Assembly: GCA_025928185.1 (NCBI GenBank) | Contig: JAICKA010000017.1 | Span: 1 to 46,865, forward strand | DNA length: 46,865 nucleotides | From: Gemmatimonadaceae bacterium | Lineage (GTDB): Bacteria; Gemmatimonadota; Gemmatimonadetes; Gemmatimonadales; Gemmatimonadaceae | Direction of reading: 5' to 3' | Part shown: positions 16,594 through 24,118 of the stretch, one piece after another | Layout of the letters: each line of letters starts with the position of its first letter | Numbering within the stretch: position 1 is the stretch's first letter | Notes under the pieces: model-generated | Seen by the model: only the letters and a program-made list of their open reading frames with translations | Told to the model about the DNA's origin: nothing | Databases searched by the model: none | Made by a program: the position numbers and the translations under genes

Positions 16594-17013
16594 TCAGCGG
16601 TTGTGCAGCAGTTCCTCTGGCGTCGGGCTGCCGCTGCGGTCGCGGCCAGTCACCCGGGCGCGGTCTCCCACGTGGTGCACCAGCGCCATCAGGCGGTTGC
16701 GCTCGAGCGGCAGCGTGAGATCGGCGAGCACCGCGCGCTGCACGGTCGGAGACAGCGTCACCAGCGTGCTGCCGACGGTCCGATAGAGCACCAGCGCGCC
16801 GCCCGGAGCGAGGGGAATGCTCAGCGTCTCGCTGCTCGATGTCGCGGCCAGCTCGCGGCTCACCACGGCGATGAGCGGGGGCACCTGAGCGGCAAGGTCT
16901 CGTCCTTCGGCCAGGGAATGTGCAACCACCGGCGAGAAGCCGAGGGCACCGAAGGATTGGGCCAGACCCTCGAGAACCGGAAGGTCGGTGCCGACCAGGA
17001 GAATGTGCGTCAT
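16594..17013 (-). CDS. Degenerate response-regulator receiver-like protein
   Basis: The 139-residue product begins MTHILLVGTDLPVLEGLAQS, like the first strand and helix of a receiver (CheY-like) domain. The usual phospho-acceptor position after strand 3 reads LIAVVSREL, with Ser instead of Asp, and the acidic pair of strand 1 is reduced to one Asp. It is therefore probably a pseudo-receiver that is not phosphorylated normally. There is no DNA-binding or enzymatic output domain. The start at 17013 is chosen because the fold begins there; the in-frame extension to 17100 is not receiver-like. Role unknown. It lies upstream of metH on the same strand. Confidence 0.65.
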   Translation of the reverse strand: MTHILLVGTDLPVLEGLAQSFGALGFSPVVAHSLAEGRDLAAQVPPLIAVVSRELAATSSSETLSIPLAPGGALVLYRTVGSTLVTLSPTVQRAVLADLTLPLERNRLMALVHHVGDRARVTGRDRSGSPTPEELLHNR

Positions 17014-17068
17014 TGTGCCTTTGCTGGTGATCGCGTGAGCTCGCGCCGGAATTCTAACGTTCGAGGAA

Positions 17069-17090
17069 CGCGCTGCGAAGATGCAGCGCG
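17069..17090. repeat. Inverted repeat between the YggT gene and the receiver-like gene
   Basis: CGCGCTGC and GCAGCGCG enclose GAAGAT, an 8-bp hairpin 43 bp past the YggT stop. No run of T follows on the minus strand. It may end or attenuate the YggT transcript, but this is not certain. Confidence 0.45.
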
Positions 17091-17133
17091 AAATTCCCAA
17101 TGCGCAATAGCCGGGCCCGTTGCGGTCCGCCGG

Positions 17134-17715
17134 TCAGGGAATGCCGAGCACGCTCTGCACGATGTCGAGCAGGATCCAGGCGACGATCGGCGTGATGTCG
17201 AACATGCCGATTCGCGGAATGATCCGCCCGAGAGGGATCACCATCCAGTCGGTGAGCACGAACGACCAGCGAAACCACTTGGAGTAGCGCGAAACCGGGA
17301 GCCAGTACGACAGCACCCGTACCACCAGGGCGATCCGCAGAATCGAGAAGATCCATGAGATGATCACCTTCGGCAGCTCGCTCGGCTGCTGAATGCCAAA
17401 TACGATCTGCTGGAGGACGCCGCCGGCGAGCTGCAGAAGGCTGATCAGCAGGATCCCGCACACGATCACGGCGGCGAGCATCCACCATGACGCCGACGAC
17501 GGATTGCCGCCGGTGCGCAGAATCAGCCGCTCGATCGGCGCAATCAGCGGATCGATCCACGACCGGCAGAATCGCGCGACGCGGCTGAACGGATTGATGC
17601 GCCGCGTGCGTACCGCCCAGTCGATCGCGCAGACGATCGCCGCAATCGCCGCGACGTAGAAGAGCACGACGCGCACGCCGGCGACGAACGCGGCATAGCC
17701 CGCGAGCATGGTCAT
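17134..17715 (-). CDS. YggT family integral membrane protein
   Basis: The 193-residue protein has the two YggT repeats. The first covers about 5-100 and contains WIDPLIAPIERLI. The second covers about 105-193 and ends with WMVIPLGRIIPRIGMFDITP followed by a hydrophobic helix. Four to five membrane segments are evident. YggT proteins are inner-membrane proteins linked to osmotic or shape homeostasis in other bacteria, and often lie near pyridoxal-protein or division genes, which is not the case here. Two Met codons (17715 and 17709) are possible starts. The gene stands alone, 54 bp downstream of the convergently unrelated but co-directional peptidase homologue. Confidence 0.9.
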   Translation of the reverse strand: MTMLAGYAAFVAGVRVVLFYVAAIAAIVCAIDWAVRTRRINPFSRVARFCRSWIDPLIAPIERLILRTGGNPSSASWWMLAAVIVCGILLISLLQLAGGVLQQIVFGIQQPSELPKVIISWIFSILRIALVVRVLSYWLPVSRYSKWFRWSFVLTDWMVIPLGRIIPRIGMFDITPIVAWILLDIVQSVLGIP

Positions 17716-17769
17716 TCTCGAGTGCTCACCGGGTCGCGCAGGAAAGGCGGAGAGGCGTGGCGCATGGGA

Positions 17770-19956
17770 TCACGGAATGTAGTGAAGGGCGGCCAGGAGA
17801 AACGTGATCCGCTCGGCGCCGGCGTCGCGCTCCTTGGATGCCGCGATGTCGTCTCCATGCCCCGCGTCGGATTGCACCGCGAGCAGCACCGGCGGCGAGC
17901 TGCCGACCGCGTTCTGAAGTGCCGCGGTGAACTTGTACTCGTGGGCCGCCGTGAACACGCCGTCGTGATCGCCCACGGTCAGGAGCGTCGGCGGATAATG
18001 CGCGCCGCGGCGGACGTGCTGCAGCGGCGAATAGGCGAGAAGCGCGGGCACGGCCGTGGCGCTGTCCGGCGATCCATATTCGGCGCTCCACAGCGCACCG
18101 TCGCCGAACAGATTGTAGCGCGCCATGTCGAGCAGCCCGGCGTCGAGCAGCGCGGCACCGAAGAGCTCCGGCCGCTGCAGCATGGCCGCCCCTGCGAGCA
18201 GCGCCCCATTGCCGCGTCCCGTGATGGCGAGCAGCGCCGGACGCGTGTAGTGCTGACTGACGAGAAACTCCGCCGCGCTGGTGAAATCGTCGATTGCGGT
18301 CTGGCGGTGCGCGCCCATGGCCGCTTCGTGCCAGGCGCGCCCGTACTCGCCGCCGCCGCGGACGTTGGCCACGGCATAGACTCCGCCGAGCTGGATCCAG
18401 GCGGCGACGTCGGGCGAGTAGACGGGCGTGAACGCCGCGCCGAATCCGCCATTCACCGCGAGCAGCGTCGGGTGGCCGCCGTCGAGCTTCATGCCGCGCC
18501 GTGCGGTGATGAACATCGGCACTCTCGTGCCGTCCGCACTGGCATAGAACGTTTGCGTCGTCTCGTACTGCGAGAACGTGCTGTCCGCCGCCGGGTCGTG
18601 GAACGGCGCGACCGTCTTCGTGTCGAGATCGAATCGAAACACGATCGGTGGCTGCAGGAACGACGTATATGTGAACCAGAGCTCGCGATTCGCCGCATGC
18701 GTCTGCAGATCCGTCACCGTGCCGATCCCCGGCAGCGGAATGTTCCCCTTCGGCGTGCCGTCGAGCGCGTACAGCTCGAGCACCGAGTGCGCATCGTGAT
18801 AGCGGTGGGCCACGATCCGGTTGTCGACGCGCCAGGCCTGCACGAGCGGATCGTAGGTCTGGCGGACGACGGTGGTCCAATGGTTTTCGTCCGGCATGTT
18901 GATGTCGACGGCGGCGAGGCGGCCGCGCGGCGCGTCCTTGGTCGTACGGATGAAGAACACCGCGCCGAGGCTGCCGACGAACTCGTACCGCGCGTCGTCG
19001 GCGTCGAACAGCCGCACGATCGGCGCGGTCAGATTCGGACGGCGCGGGTTGTCGAGGTCGATGAAGTACAGGCGATTGCCGGGCGCCACGCCGTCGCGCG
19101 CTGCGATGACGAGATACTGCCCGTCTTCGCTCAGATCGGCGCGATACCGCCATCCCGGGTGTTCAGAATTCTCATATACCACCGCATCACTCGCCTGCGG
19201 GTGGCCGACGCGGTGGTAGTACACCCGCTCGCGGCCCGGCGGCAGCAGCGCCCGGGCGGTATCGGCGCCGCGGCCTTCGTCGTCGCGCACGTAGAAGAAG
19301 CCGCGGCTGTCCTGCGTCCACGCCAGGCGTGTGTTTCGAATGCCGTGGAGCTCGTCCGGGAGATCCTGGCTCGTGCGCACGTCGCGCACGTGCACTGTGC
19401 GCCAGGCGCCCCCCTGAACCGAGACGGTGTACGCGAGATACCGGCCGTCCGGCGACGGCGACTGATCGACGATCGCGATCAGCCCTTCGGGCGAATAGGC
19501 GTTCGGGTCGATCAGGACGCGCGGCGGCGTGAGCGGCCGATCCTGGACGTACAGTGCCGGTTGATTCTGCCAATCGCCGCGGCTGGTGAAGAAGAGCCGC
19601 TCCGCCGCGGCGATCGGCGGGCTCAGCTCGGTGTACGCTGACGCGCGCTGCACGAGTGACTGCACGGTGCCGCGCGCCTGCACGGACGCCAGGAATTGCG
19701 TCGTCACCGCGTTTTCCGCCGACACCCATTTCTGGACGTCCGGCGACGTGACGTGCTCGAGCCAGCGATACGGGTCGGCGACGCGCACGCCGTGCAGGTC
19801 GTCCGTCTGGTTGTCGCGCGGTGTCGGCGGGTACTTGAGCGTACCGCCCGTTTGCGCCATCGTTCGCGCCCCGACGAGTGCGACGGCGCACGCCGCGAGC
19901 AGCGACGCGCGAGCGATCCGTCCGACCGAAAACCCGAGCACCGTACACATCATCAT
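17770..19956 (-). CDS. Secreted prolyl oligopeptidase homologue lacking the catalytic serine
   Basis: The 728-residue protein has a signal peptide (three Met, then basic and hydrophobic residues, cleavage near TMAQ). It has the prolyl oligopeptidase layout: N-terminal extension (YPPTPRDNQTDDLHGV, DPYRWLEH), seven-bladed propeller, and C-terminal hydrolase domain with NVRGGGEYGRAWHEAA. The nucleophile motif, normally GGSNGG, reads TGRGNGALL, so Ser is replaced by Gly582 (codon GGC, 18211-18213). Asp665 (DHDG) and His700 (AGHGD) remain, but the substrate-binding Arg that normally follows the Asp is Val. It is probably inactive as a peptidase. The N-terminal ATG triplets begin only 6 bp from the divergent EVE gene's ATG. 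Confidence 0.9.
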   Translation of the reverse strand: MMMCTVLGFSVGRIARASLLAACAVALVGARTMAQTGGTLKYPPTPRDNQTDDLHGVRVADPYRWLEHVTSPDVQKWVSAENAVTTQFLASVQARGTVQSLVQRASAYTELSPPIAAAERLFFTSRGDWQNQPALYVQDRPLTPPRVLIDPNAYSPEGLIAIVDQSPSPDGRYLAYTVSVQGGAWRTVHVRDVRTSQDLPDELHGIRNTRLAWTQDSRGFFYVRDDEGRGADTARALLPPGRERVYYHRVGHPQASDAVVYENSEHPGWRYRADLSEDGQYLVIAARDGVAPGNRLYFIDLDNPRRPNLTAPIVRLFDADDARYEFVGSLGAVFFIRTTKDAPRGRLAAVDINMPDENHWTTVVRQTYDPLVQAWRVDNRIVAHRYHDAHSVLELYALDGTPKGNIPLPGIGTVTDLQTHAANRELWFTYTSFLQPPIVFRFDLDTKTVAPFHDPAADSTFSQYETTQTFYASADGTRVPMFITARRGMKLDGGHPTLLAVNGGFGAAFTPVYSPDVAAWIQLGGVYAVANVRGGGEYGRAWHEAAMGAHRQTAIDDFTSAAEFLVSQHYTRPALLAITGRGNGALLAGAAMLQRPELFGAALLDAGLLDMARYNLFGDGALWSAEYGSPDSATAVPALLAYSPLQHVRRGAHYPPTLLTVGDHDGVFTAAHEYKFTAALQNAVGSSPPVLLAVQSDAGHGDDIAASKERDAGAERITFLLAALHYIP

Positions 19957-19962
19957 CACCGC

Positions 19963-20427
19963 ATGAATTACTGGCTCGTCAAATCGGAGCCGAGCGTCTT
20001 CTCGTTCGACGACCTGCTGTCCAGCCCGCGCCGCACGACGCACTGGGATGGTGTGCGCAATTATGCGGCGCGGAATCACCTGCGCGCCATGGCGCGCGGC
20101 GATCTCGTGCTGTTCTATCACTCCGGCGTGACGCCGAGCGAGATTGTCGGAGTGGCGGAGGTGACGCGCGCGGCATATCCCGATCCGACGGCGTTCGATC
20201 CGGCCGACGCGCACTTCGATCCGAAGAGCAAGCCCGATGCGCCGACCTGGTTCATGGTCGATCTCCGCGCGGTCGAGAAGCTGCCGCGCCCCGTCTCGCT
20301 CGACGAGATCAAACGGACCAAGGCACTCCAGCAGATGGCGCTCGTTCGGCTCGGCCGGCTGTCCGTGCAGCCGGTGACCGAGCGCGAATACGAGCTGGTG
20401 CGCGAGCTATCCGGCTCGCGCGGGTAG
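19963..20427 (+). CDS. EVE domain-containing protein
   Basis: The 154-residue protein is a single EVE domain, a PUA/YTH-related fold thought to bind modified nucleotides in DNA or RNA. Characteristic pieces are MNYWLVKSEPSVFSFDDL at the start, THWDGVRNYAARNHLRAM at 26-43, and GDLVLFYHSG at about 46-55. It resembles the THYN1-like bacterial proteins. The start is secure because these proteins begin with MxYWLxKSEP. It is divergent from the peptidase homologue and converges with citrate synthase, with 3 bp between the stop codons. It has no operon partner here. The bound base is unknown. Confidence 0.93.
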   Translation: MNYWLVKSEPSVFSFDDLLSSPRRTTHWDGVRNYAARNHLRAMARGDLVLFYHSGVTPSEIVGVAEVTRAAYPDPTAFDPADAHFDPKSKPDAPTWFMVDLRAVEKLPRPVSLDEIKRTKALQQMALVRLGRLSVQPVTEREYELVRELSGSRG

Positions 20428-20430
20428 ATC

Positions 20431-21813
20431 CTACTTCGCCGGCGCGGGCTTCTTCGCGTTCGGGAAGTGGTTGGTGAGCTTGCTCTTGAACGGCCGCTCG
20501 CCGTACCCGACGTAGATCTGTCGCGGCCGGGCGATCTTCTGCTCCTTGTCGTTCAGCATCTCTTCCCACTGCGCGAGCCAGCCTGACGTACGCGCCACGG
20601 CGAACAGCACCGTGAAGAAGTCCGTCGGGAACGCCATCGAGCGATAGATCAGGCCCGTGTAGAAGTCGACGTTCGGATACAGCTTGCGCGACACGAAGTA
20701 GTCGTCGGACAGCGCGATGCGCTCGAGCTCGAGCGCGATCTCCAGGTCCTTGTCGACGCCGATCTGCGCGAAGACCTCGTCGGCCAGCTTCTTCACGATC
20801 TTGGCGCGCGGGTCGTAGCTCTTGTAGACGCGGTGACCGAAGCCCATGAGCTTCGCACCCTTGCCGGACTTCACGTTCTCGATGAACGCCGCCACGTTCT
20901 TCTTGTCGCCGATCTCCTTGATCATCCGGAGCACCTGCTCGTTGGCTCCGCCGTGCAGCGGCCCGTACAGCGCCGCGATTCCGGCCGCGATCGCCGAGAA
21001 CGGATCGACCTGCGAAGAGCCGACGGCGCGCACCGCGCTCGCCGAACAATTCTGCTCGTGATCCGCGTGCAGGATGAACAGGATCTCGAGCGCCTTCACG
21101 AACACCGGGTTCGCTTCGTACTTCGACTCCGACATGCGCGCCACCATCGAAAGGAAATTCTCGACGTAGCTCAGGTCGTTGTCTGGATAGATGAACGGCA
21201 GACCCTTCACGTGTCGATAGCAGAACGCGGCGAGCGTCGGAAGCTTCGCCAGCAGTCGCACGATGGCGATGTTCCGCTGCTCGGGATCGTGAATCTGCTT
21301 CGCTTCCGGATAGAACGACGACAGCGCGGCGACGGCCGAACAGAGCATCGACATCGGATGCGCGTCGTAGCGGAAGCCTTGCAGAAAGGTCTTGATGTTC
21401 TCGTGCACGTACGTGTGGTACGTGATGTCGTGCACCCACTGGTCGTACTCGCCCTGCGTCGGCAGCTCGCCGTGGCGCAGCAGCCAGGCCACCTCGAGAA
21501 AGGTCGACTTTTCCGCGAGCTGCTCGATGGGATAGCCACGATAGCGGAGAATTCCCTTCTCGCCGTCGATGAACGTGATCGCGCTCTTGCACGATGCCGT
21601 GTTCATGAACGCCGGATCGTACGTCATCAGCCCGAACTCGTCGGGCGACGTCTTGATCTGGCGGAAGTCCATGGCTCGCACGGCGGTGTCGCCCTCGACC
21701 CCGCCCTCGAGAATCTTGACAGAGTAGGACTTGCTCGTCCGCGAGTCCTTGATGTCCAGCGTACCGGTCTCCCGAAGCTCGCTCGAAGGCGGCGTCGGTT
21801 GCGTGTTCCCCAT
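20431..21813 (-). CDS. gltA: Citrate synthase (type II-like)
   Basis: The 460-residue enzyme condenses oxaloacetate and acetyl-CoA to citrate at the entry of the TCA cycle. Catalytic residues are visible in HADHEQNCSAS (first His region), LYGPLHGGANE (second His) and GFGHRVYKSYDPRAK (His and the catalytic Asp region). Length and the N-terminal beta-sheet domain (LDIKDSRTSKSYSVKIL) fit the hexameric, NADH-sensitive group. Start 21813 has AGGGAGA about 10 bp upstream; the in-frame extension to 21927 runs into a repeat-containing leader and is not expected. A candidate promoter lies at 21873-21899. The gene appears monocistronic. Confidence 0.96.
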   Translation of the reverse strand: MGNTQPTPPSSELRETGTLDIKDSRTSKSYSVKILEGGVEGDTAVRAMDFRQIKTSPDEFGLMTYDPAFMNTASCKSAITFIDGEKGILRYRGYPIEQLAEKSTFLEVAWLLRHGELPTQGEYDQWVHDITYHTYVHENIKTFLQGFRYDAHPMSMLCSAVAALSSFYPEAKQIHDPEQRNIAIVRLLAKLPTLAAFCYRHVKGLPFIYPDNDLSYVENFLSMVARMSESKYEANPVFVKALEILFILHADHEQNCSASAVRAVGSSQVDPFSAIAAGIAALYGPLHGGANEQVLRMIKEIGDKKNVAAFIENVKSGKGAKLMGFGHRVYKSYDPRAKIVKKLADEVFAQIGVDKDLEIALELERIALSDDYFVSRKLYPNVDFYTGLIYRSMAFPTDFFTVLFAVARTSGWLAQWEEMLNDKEQKIARPRQIYVGYGERPFKSKLTNHFPNAKKPAPAK

Positions 21814-21872
21814 GCGTACGTTCTCCCTGAGAGGTCGAGACGGAGCGCACCGCTCCATCTCACGTGCGGCGA

Positions 21873-21899
21873 AATCTAAGGGATCACACGCCTTGTCAA
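21873..21899 (-). promoter_or_regulatory. Candidate promoter of citrate synthase
   Basis: On the minus strand a perfect TTGACA (21894-21899) precedes TAGATT (21873-21878) by 15 bp. The -35 box is ideal, the -10 fair and the spacing short. The leader to the ATG would be about 55 nt. Confidence 0.42.
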
Positions 21900-21909
21900 A
21901 CGGCGGAAC

Positions 21910-21928
21910 GGTGGAGGACCGCTCCACC
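21910..21928. repeat. Perfect 7-bp inverted repeat with GTTCC-type motif
   Basis: GGTGGAG and CTCCACC flank GACCG, forming a hairpin between the small membrane protein gene and citrate synthase. The left side continues from GGCGGAACGG, the same core as the octamer arrays at 34695-34838. It may be a terminator for the upstream gene or a single dispersed repeat copy; no T tract follows. Confidence 0.5.
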
Positions 21929-21940
21929 AGTCTGCCGCCG

Positions 21941-22255
21941 TTAGTGCGGCGTCGTCGACCCGATCTTTCGCGCGCTCTCGGGGAGTGCCCCTGGGACTGC
22001 CCGCTCCGCCAGCACCCGCGCCGTGAACCGCTGCGCTTCCGACACGCGTTCCACCTCGACCGCGACGGTGTCGACCGACGCCTCGAGGCGTGCGATCCGA
22101 TCGGCGATCTCGTCGAGGCGGGAGACGAGCTGGCTGGATGCGGTATCCGGCTTCCGTCGCGACTTGAGCCATGTGATCATGATGCCGGTGAAGCAGCCCA
22201 TCGCCGTGAGGCCGGCGACGAGTCCGATCAGGTCGTCGAGAATGGTGTACATCAA
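21941..22255 (-). CDS. Small membrane-anchored coiled-coil protein
   Basis: The 104-residue protein has one membrane helix near 8-30 (LIGLVAGLTAMGCFTGIMIT), then a basic patch (WLKSRRK). A helical segment with heptad character follows at about 42-85 (LVSRLDEIADRIARLEASVD). I do not recognise a named family; the layout resembles small scaffold or envelope-stress proteins such as PspB, but there is no direct match. Two Met codons start the frame (22255 and 22252). It is followed by citrate synthase and preceded by mutY on the same strand. Coding potential is supported by the amphipathic pattern and the clean membrane helix. Confidence 0.7.
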   Translation of the reverse strand: MMYTILDDLIGLVAGLTAMGCFTGIMITWLKSRRKPDTASSQLVSRLDEIADRIARLEASVDTVAVEVERVSEAQRFTARVLAERAVPGALPESARKIGSTTPH

Positions 22256-22301
22256 GCTCCTCTCAGGCCCTCAGCCCGAATTCAATGAATGGTACGCAGC
22301 C

Positions 22302-23024
22302 CTACGGAGCCACACGGTCCCCGGGTTTCGCCGACCGGCACACGCTGCGTACCGGGCAGCGGCCACAATGCGCCACGCGCGCCGTGCACACCAGGGCGCC
22401 CAGCTCCATCAACGCCTGATTGTGCGTCCAGGTCGCCCGACCCGTACGCGGCAGGATCGATTCGGCAATGTGCCAGACCATCCGGGCACCGCTCGTCGTC
22501 TTGATGTTCACCGTCGGCGCGAACACCCGCTTCAGCACTCGGGCCACGTTCGTGTCCACCAGCGCCGCGCGCCGCTCGTACGCGAACGACGCCACCGCGC
22601 CGGCGGTATACGCCCCGATGCCGGGTAGCGCCCGCAGCTCGACAGGGTCGGCGGGAAGCTCTGCGTCGGGCGACTGTCCGCCCGCGGTGACCTGCCGGGC
22701 GAGCTTGTGCAGATTGCGCGCGCGGGCGTAGTAGCCAAGGCCCTCCCACGCCGCCATGACCCGCGCCGGTCTGGCGCGGCCCACGTCTGCCAATGTCGGA
22801 AAGCGTTCGAGAAATTCGCCGTAGCGGGTAACCACTCGCGACACTTGCGTCTGTTGCAGCATCAGCTCCGACACGAGGATCTCGTACGCATCCCGCGTTC
22901 GCCGCCAGGGCAGGTCGCGCGCGTTTCGCCGATACCAGGCGCGCAGCTTCCGCCCGAACGCTCGCGCCGCCGCGGCGTCGACGCGCGGCTCAGTCGGGCG
23001 CGTTCGCGATCTCGAGCGCGTCAT
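22302..23024 (-). CDS. mutY: A/G-specific adenine glycosylase, short form
   Basis: The 240-residue enzyme removes adenine mispaired with 8-oxoguanine in base excision repair. The helix-hairpin-helix glycosylase core is complete: catalytic Glu53 in SELMLQQTQVSRV, the HhH motif LPGIGAYTAGAV at 133-144, and catalytic Asp157 in LVDTNVARV. The [4Fe-4S] cysteines are Cys213, Cys220, Cys223 and Cys229 (C-x6-C-x2-C-x5-C). The chain ends 11 residues later, so the NUDIX-like C-terminal domain that reads 8-oxoG in E. coli MutY (about 350 residues) is missing. The stop is clean. The 5' end overlaps the NiCoT gene by 35 bp, suggesting coupled expression. Confidence 0.93.
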   Translation of the reverse strand: MTRSRSRTRPTEPRVDAAAARAFGRKLRAWYRRNARDLPWRRTRDAYEILVSELMLQQTQVSRVVTRYGEFLERFPTLADVGRARPARVMAAWEGLGYYARARNLHKLARQVTAGGQSPDAELPADPVELRALPGIGAYTAGAVASFAYERRAALVDTNVARVLKRVFAPTVNIKTTSGARMVWHIAESILPRTGRATWTHNQALMELGALVCTARVAHCGRCPVRSVCRSAKPGDRVAP

Positions 23025-24045
23025 AGCCCTTGAGTCGGTAGATCAACGCCGACGCGCCCCAGCTCACCGCGAACACGGCGATGATCACGACGCCGATGTA
23101 GCCAAAATGCTCATTCAGGCTGGCGATCGCCTGCCACATTCCGTCGCGCAGCGAGAACCGCTCGCGCACCAGTCCGAGCGCTTCGATTCCGCCCACCAGC
23201 AGCGCGACGACCACGGACACGAACGTGATCGTGAGATTGTAGTAGAGCTTTCGAATCGGCTTGCGGTACGCCCACTCGTACGCGCCGAGCATCAGCACGC
23301 TGTCCGTCGTATCGAGCAGCGACATGCCGGCAGTGAACAGCGCCGGAAAGACGAGGATCGACCAGATCGGCATGCCGTGCGCCGCTTCCGCCGCCGAGAT
23401 GCCGAGCAGCGCGATTTCCGTGGCCGTGTCGAACCCCAGTCCGAAGAGTAGTCCGAGGGGATACATGTGCCAGCTCGCGCGCACCATGCCGAACAGCGGC
23501 CGGAAGATCCGCGCGAGCAGCCCCGAGCCGGCGAGCAGCGTGTCGAGATCCTCCTCGACGAACGCGCCGCCGCGCCGCACGCGATGGAACGTCCGGTAGA
23601 CCGACGCGAGCACGAACAGATTCATCACCGCGATCGCCACCAGAAACACCGTGGACACGAGCGTGCCGATCACGCCGCCGACGCGGTGAAACGACGTCAC
23701 GCGTGCGTCGAGCGCCATCGCAGTCGCGGCGATCGCGATCGACGCGAGCACCACGACCGTCGAATGGCCGAGCGAGAAGAAGAAGCCGGTGCCGACCGGC
23801 CGCTTGCCGTCGTGCATCAGCTTGCGCGTGACGTTGTCGATCGCCGCGATGTGGTCGGCGTCGATTGCGTGGCGCAGGCCCAGTCCGTAGGCGAGCAGCG
23901 CGGTGCCGAGCAGCACGGGATAGTGCCGGAAGGCGGCGAATGCCCACGCCCACGTGCCAATATTTGCGCCGGCAAGCAGCACGTAGAGCCCGGCGATTCG
24001 GCGCCGCGTGTCGGCGTGCGGGTTGGGTCTGATCGGGCGTTTCAT
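22990..24045 (-). CDS. NiCoT family nickel/cobalt permease
   Basis: The 351-residue protein has about eight membrane helices and the family signature HX4DH in helix II: His59, Asp64 and His65 within GLRHAIDADHIAAIDN. Other family blocks are FFSLGHSTVV, LGFDTATEIALL and LFTAGMSLLDTTDS. NiCoT proteins import Ni2+ or Co2+ with high affinity; which metal cannot be told from sequence. Cobalt would fit the B12-dependent MetH and the CbiX-like chelatase nearby. The gene is divergent from copCD with a 73-bp gap and overlaps mutY. No cobalamin or NiCo riboswitch was recognised in that short gap. Confidence 0.95.
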   Translation of the reverse strand: MKRPIRPNPHADTRRRIAGLYVLLAGANIGTWAWAFAAFRHYPVLLGTALLAYGLGLRHAIDADHIAAIDNVTRKLMHDGKRPVGTGFFFSLGHSTVVVLASIAIAATAMALDARVTSFHRVGGVIGTLVSTVFLVAIAVMNLFVLASVYRTFHRVRRGGAFVEEDLDTLLAGSGLLARIFRPLFGMVRASWHMYPLGLLFGLGFDTATEIALLGISAAEAAHGMPIWSILVFPALFTAGMSLLDTTDSVLMLGAYEWAYRKPIRKLYYNLTITFVSVVVALLVGGIEALGLVRERFSLRDGMWQAIASLNEHFGYIGVVIIAVFAVSWGASALIYRLKGYDALEIANAPD

Positions 24046-24118
24046 TGGATCGGAAAACTATCCAGTCGCCCGCCGGCAGGCGCGGCCGTTTGCGCGCCGG
24101 CGATTGTCTGCGCAATGT

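Noticed and set aside
16601-17733. tRNA or small RNA near the YggT and receiver genes
   Set aside because: The hairpins found are simple 7-8 bp inverted repeats; no cloverleaf or T-loop sequence was found there or elsewhere in the window.
24046-24118. Possible cobalamin or NiCo riboswitch in the NiCoT/copCD gap
   Set aside because: Only 73 bp are available and no B12-box or conserved NiCo core could be seen.
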